A stretch of DNA of 64,000 nucleotides from Cryptomeria japonica (lineage: Eukaryota > Streptophyta > Pinopsida > Cupressales > Cupressaceae). The DNA is taken from contig NC_081407.1 of NCBI RefSeq assembly GCF_030272615.1, forward strand, positions 374,143,087-374,207,086, read 5' to 3'. The notes beneath the pieces were generated by a model that saw only the letters and a list, made by a program, of their open reading frames with translations, was not told the DNA's origin and searched no databases. The position numbers and the translations under genes are program-made. Below are positions 59,650 to 64,000 of the stretch, piece by piece. The number at the start of each line of letters is the position of its first letter. Positions within the stretch are counted from its first letter, which is position 1.

Positions 59650-59661
59650 AAAGGGGGAGAT
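59650..59661 (+). other. Polypurine tract of LTR element 3
   Basis: AAAGGGGGAGAT directly before the LTR. Two similar 'aagggggagta' phrases occur upstream at about 59468 and 59526. Confidence 0.8.
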
Positions 59662-60768
59662 TGTTGGCTTGATGACAATTATCATGTATTCATCACTTGT
59701 TGTTATTGATGAAACACTCTCACACACACATATGGTTGCATTGACTACCGGTGTAACTTCATTGATTTACACTGTTAACCGGTTTGTTTAAGGTCTATCT
59801 CTAACCGGTACTCTGTGTCAACTGGTATGTGCCTAAGAGATAACCTATGGTTACATTTAGTCGGCATCAAAATGAAGATCAAAATGAAGATGGAGATCAA
59901 GTGAAATATTCCAGGACATCGGTTCACATATTGTGTTCCAACCGGTTTTGACTGCTCTAATCGGTATCTGATTTTGTGATGAGTTACCAGCACCGTTTTC
60001 TTGGCGGTCATTGTTGTGATGAGTTATGTTTACTTGTCTAGATACACTACACCTAGGAAATTGTGTTCCTATCGACATAAGATTTGTATATCTATTTAAA
60101 GACATCTTAGTGAATCATTTAAAAAGAAGGGAGAGAACTGATATAGAGAATGATGGTATGTGAATACTGATACGCATCTAAAGTGAAATATTTTGTTGAA
60201 GAGTGATAAGTTTTAAGATGAAGAGCAGTGTTGAATGTACTTAGAATGATCTGATCAAGCAAGTCTTGTGCTACTCAGAACAGATCAAATATTTCTTGTT
60301 GTTTTCTAATCATTACAACAGAATCAAATCCTCTAACTGGGTAAGCTCTAACAAGCTTCATTGTACAAATCCTCAAACAAGGTGATCCATTAGTTTGGAT
60401 TCTAAAATCCTCCAGCAAGGTTACTCTTAACAGGGTATAAGCTTCTAATCAAGCTTGGGATCTCTAACTAGATTCGCTCCTAGCAGAGCATTTTGTAAGA
60501 CCTTAACCGATCAGTTTTCTATTACTGCAGATAGTTAACTTGTGAGTTCCGTCTCACCGTGGTTTTTACCTATTTGGGTTTTCCACGTATAAACACTTGT
60601 GTTATGGTGGATGTTCTATTTTATATGGATGTTGTTGTTTCATTTTGGATAGCATGTATTTTGTTCAAATTCTTAGTTAAGTTCATCTATCGGTTAGTGT
60701 TTAAAGTTGTGCATGTTTTGGTGTCACTGATTCACTCCCCCCTCTCAGTACTTTTCAAGACCATCACA
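59662..60768 (+). repeat. 3' LTR of LTR element 3
   Basis: 1107 bp, TGTTGGCTTG...ACCATCACA. It shares with the Copia-1 LTR the conserved 'ACCGTGGTTTTTACC...GGGTTTTCCACGTA' segment (60556-60590) and the C-rich 'ccccctctcagta' close to the end. The right limit is set by the CA terminus and by resumption of an unrelated minus-strand frame. Confidence 0.75.
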
Positions 60769-60971
60769 GTCATGGTTTTCATACTCTTTATGATCGACAT
60801 GAGAGGATCAAACATTGGGTTTAGGTGAGGGATCCTATGATATACATCTGCAATCCCCCTCAATTCATTCAAATTTTGTGCAATTAAATCTTGAATTGAG
60901 GGGGGATTTGACAAAGGAGGGTTTGGTTGTTGCGGTTGTGGTTGATCAATGTTTTCACTGTTATCCCTCAT
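60769..60971 (-). pseudogene. Short gag-like fragment interrupted by LTR element 3
   Basis: Minus-strand frame from 60971: MRDNSENIDQPQPQQPNPP, SIQDLIAQNLNELRGIADVY and NPMFDPLMSIIKSMKT. Pro/Gln-rich start and helical follow-on resemble a gag N-terminus of a gypsy-type element, but no domain is diagnostic. Confidence 0.3.
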
Positions 60972-61034
60972 TTTAAACCTAATTGAATGTAAACAATTGA
61001 ATTTAGTTAAAAAAACAATAGGATATTTAAAAAA

Positions 61035-62250
61035 ACAAGGTCTCCTGTGTCTGAGGTTCTATTAAAAATTGAGTCTTCAATCTCTGAGGTTGCTTTGTCA
61101 TTTATTTATAAGAATTTGGAAAATCTTACTTCTTTTTCGCACTGGGATAGTAGAGTTACTAGAGTTTGGAAGCTGTTGTCAGTTTTACCCTCTCATGGTT
61201 CAATTTTAAAAAAGAATGATGCAATAGGTAAGAGATGCTCTGCTAGATGGAAACCTCCTCTACAGGGGCACTTTAAACTGAATTTTGATGGGGCCTCTCA
61301 TGGTAACCCTGGGCCGGCTGGGGTAGGCATGGTAATTTATGATCACAATGCAAATTTTATTCGAGCTAAGTGTCATGCTATTGGTTTTAAAACTAACAAT
61401 TATGCAAAATTTCATGCTTTGTCTTTTGGATTGGATATGGCAATCTCTTTGGGAATTAAGGACTTAATAATTGAAGGTGATTCTATGGTGATTATTCAAT
61501 TTGTTATTAAAAAGAAATTGAATTGTTGGAATTTTCAGTATATACTTGATCCCATTTTACAAAAATTAGAATTGTTTGAATCTTTCTTGGTATCCCATTG
61601 TTATAGAGAAGTTAATAAGATTGCAGATTATTTGGCAAATTTAGCCATTGATAGCAATGCTAATCAGCGAGAGGTGGGTTTTGAGGAAATTCCTTCTAGG
61701 GTATGGGAAGGTTTGCAACAATAATCATATGATTTTCTTGAGTAATGTCGATGTAAAATTTTATGATGATAATTATTCACGCTTTCCCCTTTCATTTCAA
61801 GTATTCATGTTCGTTGTCTGGAGAAGAGTTCGAGGTCATGGTATTTGATATAATAGTGTTTTTCCAAAGGTTTTTTGATACTTTCTTTTTTGGCAGGAAG
61901 GTTTTTGGCTCATGGGATTTGGCACAAGGCTTTGGAAAATTTTGTCTTCTTCCATTGATAGCAGCTATGGAGTCTACATTTGAAAATTATCCGATGGTTT
62001 TTTTTTGGCAAATTGTCATATGGGCTCTATGCAAAACTGATATTATATGTGTTGTGACTGCATTTTGTATGTGGTTTTGGGCGGGTTGTATAAATTGATC
62101 CATTAGATACTATAGGTTTATTTTATGAGCTATGACTGGAGGTTTTCTTCCCAGGGTTCTTTCCTCTGGTATGCTCTTTGAATCCTGTGTAAAAAATTAA
62201 AAATATTAATAAAAAAGTTTAGTGGAATAATCCACTTTTATTGAAAAAAA
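61035..62250 (+). pseudogene. LINE ORF2 C-terminus with RNase H domain
   Basis: A frame of 225 codons (61047-61724), open at its 5' end, reads CSARWKPPLQGHFKLNFDGAS, HGNPGPAGVGMVIYDHN, then NNYAKFHALSFGL, LIIEGDSMVIIQF and CYREVNKIADYLANLAID. This is the RNase H (RVT_3) domain of plant L1-type LINEs. The first and third acidic residues (FDGAS, EGDS) remain, but the second, normally Glu in 'TNN.AE..AL', is replaced by Lys. The 3' UTR ends in A-rich DNA (about 62190-62249). The copy lacks the reverse transcriptase, so it is a typical 5'-truncated LINE insertion. Confidence 0.8.
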
Positions 62251-62409
62251 AATATTATATTATATTATATATTATATTATATAATATATAATATAATATT
62301 ATATATTATATAATACATATTATATAATATATTATTATATTATTATATAATACGTATTATATAATATATAATATTATATTATATTCATTATAATATATTA
62401 TAATATAAT
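62248..62409. repeat. AT-only palindromic repeat (TATTATA)n
   Basis: About 160 bp of TA/TTA alternation with two 'atacRtattat' interruptions; able to fold on itself. Confidence 0.9.
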
Positions 62410-62736
62410 TGTAGACGTCTAAAAATGGTCAATGCTTGTGGAGTCATACTTTAACATTCGCACATTGCATTATTTTAGGGTTTTTGCATTGCATTAACAT
62501 TTCTTCTATGTTGCGCACGTGGTCTTTATCTTTTGCGAGCATCGAGTCCTTCTACATTCCTCATTTTGTATCGCTTTCAAATTTGGTCTTGTCGATAGCA
62601 ATCTTCAATCATGATTTTGGTCAATCTTATTCTGTCGCATCATGGTGTGTGCTCATTTATCATCATTTTGGACATCGTCAATCCTAATTGATGATAGAAT
62701 TAGGGTTTTTGTCCTCTTGTCAATCTCGTCATTTTG

Positions 62737-62910
62737 CGATCAATTCGTCATCAATCCTTGTCCTTGTCAATCTCGTCATCTTTGCGATCGATTCATCATC
62801 GATCCTTGTCCTTATCAGTCTCATCATTTTGCGATCGATTCGTCATCGATCCTTGTCCTTGTCAATCTTGTCATTTTGCGATCGATTTGTCATCGATCCT
62901 TGTCCTTTTC
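62737..62910 (+). repeat. Minisatellite in the LTR: ~56-58-bp period
   Basis: Units contain 'tttgcgatcgattcgtcatc' and 'gatccttgtccttgtcaat', at about 62735, 62791, 62828 and 62876 with variable spacing. The TCGATCGATT core is palindromic. Confidence 0.85.
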
Positions 62911-63352
62911 AACCATGTCAATTTGGATCAATTAGTCATTGTTCCTCATCAATTGGCGCCTATCAATTTGATCTCTTTGTCAATCTTGGTCAATTTGTCA
63001 ACCAATCTTAATCATTTATCAGCATTGGTCCTTTGTCAATCAATATCATGATCAAACCTACACTAATGGCTTGTTGTCTTGACCTAATTCCTTGTCCTCT
63101 TATTTCTAGGGTTTTATGATTTGATCATTTAATCCTTTTCTTCTTCTTGGTGGGTTAAATAAATCTATTTATTTAGTCCTAGGTCTTTTTTATGAATTAA
63201 TTAATGGATGAAAACCTATTAATTAATTCACCTAATTTCTATTTCATCTTTTTCCTCATTTTTCCAATTTACTAATTTCTCCTAATTCCTAATTTTCTAT
63301 TTCTCCTATTTTCTTCAATTTTTCTAATATTTCCCCTAATTTCATGGGAATG

Positions 63353-63540
63353 GTATTTCAATTTTGTCATAATTTGTCAATCAATCAATCTGGCATGTCA
63401 ATTTTGTCATAATTTGTCAATCAATCAATCTTGCACGTCAATTTTGTCATAATTTGTCAATCAATCACTCTTGCATGTCAATTTTGTCATAATTTGTCAA
63501 TCAATCAATCTTGCATGTCAATTTTGTCATACATTTGTCA
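63353..63540 (+). repeat. Minisatellite in the LTR: ~48-bp period, four units
   Basis: 'tgtcaattttgtcataattt' followed by 'gtcaatcaatcaatcttgca' repeats at about 63397, 63437, 63477 and 63518. Confidence 0.9.
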
Positions 63541-64000
63541 TAATTTTTCCATTCATGATTTGAATTTCCATTCGAATCAATTTCATGCTAATCTTGTCCT
63601 CTCTCCAATTTGTCTATAAATTGGATGAGTTTCTTCAATCAAAAAAAGAAGAAGAAGAAAACCACGCTTCTAGTATCCTTATGTTGCCATTTTTCTAGTC
63701 ATCTTGCTTTCATACTATGCTTTTGCACTTGTAGGTGAGATCCACAAACACACTAATTTGAAGGAGAAAGAAGGACAATGGAGGAACAATGAAGGAGATA
63801 AATGCTTTGGTTTGCGTTTCATTTTAGTATTTCATCTTCATGCCTTTATTGATTGTAATTAGGATTTGTCATTGCAATCTAGTTTTTGTGGTTGAGCTAA
63901 TATATATTGCTTTTGACGATTTCCATTTTCCTAACTACATTTTTGGTGAACCTGACGTGAACTAACCCCTTAACCATGTTTTTGAGTGCTTTTGAGTTGA

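Larger units (their letters stand above)
55641..60768 (+). mobile_element. LTR element 3: 3' part with accessory ORFs and 3' LTR
   Basis: Plus strand. A polypurine tract (AAAGGGGGAGAT, 59650-59661) and an LTR starting TGTTGGC (59662) match the Copia-1 termini, so this is a related copia-type LTR element. The left end is cut at the satellite junction and no 5' LTR, gag or pol is present. Instead, two blocks of lysine/glutamate-rich ORFs occupy the interior. Confidence 0.75.
62410..63939 (+). repeat. 5' LTR of a gypsy-type element leaving the window
   Basis: 1530 bp bounded by the inverted termini TGTAG (62410) and CTACA (63939). Followed at once by TTTTTGGTGAACCTGACGTG, which looks like a primer-binding region. 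A TATA box (CTATAAATTGG, about 63614-63624) sits about 0.3 kb before the end. The internal region is outside the window, so superfamily is inferred. Confidence 0.55.

Noticed and set aside
62737-63540. Regular direct repeats that resemble a CRISPR array
   Set aside because: Repeats are contiguous minisatellites with diverged units and no unique spacers, in a plant LTR.

Overview
The window looks like a piece of a large, repeat-rich land-plant nuclear genome, most likely a gymnosperm. The evidence is spliced GT-AG genes, AT-rich intergenic DNA, nested Ty1/copia elements, gypsy-type LTRs, LINE fragments, long microsatellites and one 500-N assembly gap. The gymnosperm assignment is inference. 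Only one gene looks intact: a seven-exon glutamate decarboxylase (GAD) on the minus strand (23882-29305, 509 codons plus stop). Its fourth intron is 2.7 kb and carries a SINE-like tRNA-derived sequence. A short five-exon hypothetical gene tail lies at 3663-4419.

Layout. 0-9 kb: AT-rich DNA, a GC-rich multi-hairpin block (951-1160), an LTR remnant ending at 3156, the five-exon tail, a ~360-bp satellite (5005-6260), a decayed minus-strand gene fragment, and a PPR pseudogene (7.65-9.2 kb). 9.9-12.9 kb: a decayed minus-strand transposase-like gene. 12.9-15.9 kb: GA-rich arrays broken by the gap, then duplications and AT repeats. 16-22.5 kb: a second LTR remnant, a LINE reverse-transcriptase remnant and a LINE ORF1 remnant. 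23.8-29.4 kb: GAD. 29.9-30.9 kb: another LINE ORF1 remnant. 31.7-43.9 kb: an array of short palindromic repeats, GA-rich on its left edge and CT-rich on its right, split by a complete but dead copia element (Copia-1, 35411-43007, 5-bp TSD). 43.9-52.2 kb: a second copy of the transposase-like gene on the plus strand, split by another complete dead copia element (Copia-2, 45032-51693, TSD ATTTT). 54.4-55.6 kb: the same ~360-bp satellite, inverted. 55.6-60.8 kb: the 3' part of a third LTR element with unusual accessory ORFs. 61-62.25 kb: LINE RNase H tail. 62.41-63.94 kb: the 5' LTR of a gypsy-type element running out of the window.

The most novel content is the transposase-like family. Two relics in opposite orientation share an acidic repeat N-terminus and a basic helical core. 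Copy 1 also keeps the motifs DFAENY, WSDN...FKNA and GHEKGEHDQAG, which resemble the catalytic core of a DDE-type transposase that I cannot assign to a named plant superfamily. Relative to each copy, a CT-rich block lies upstream and the ~360-bp satellite lies downstream in the same orientation. A composite mobile unit, or an old inverted duplication, would explain this.
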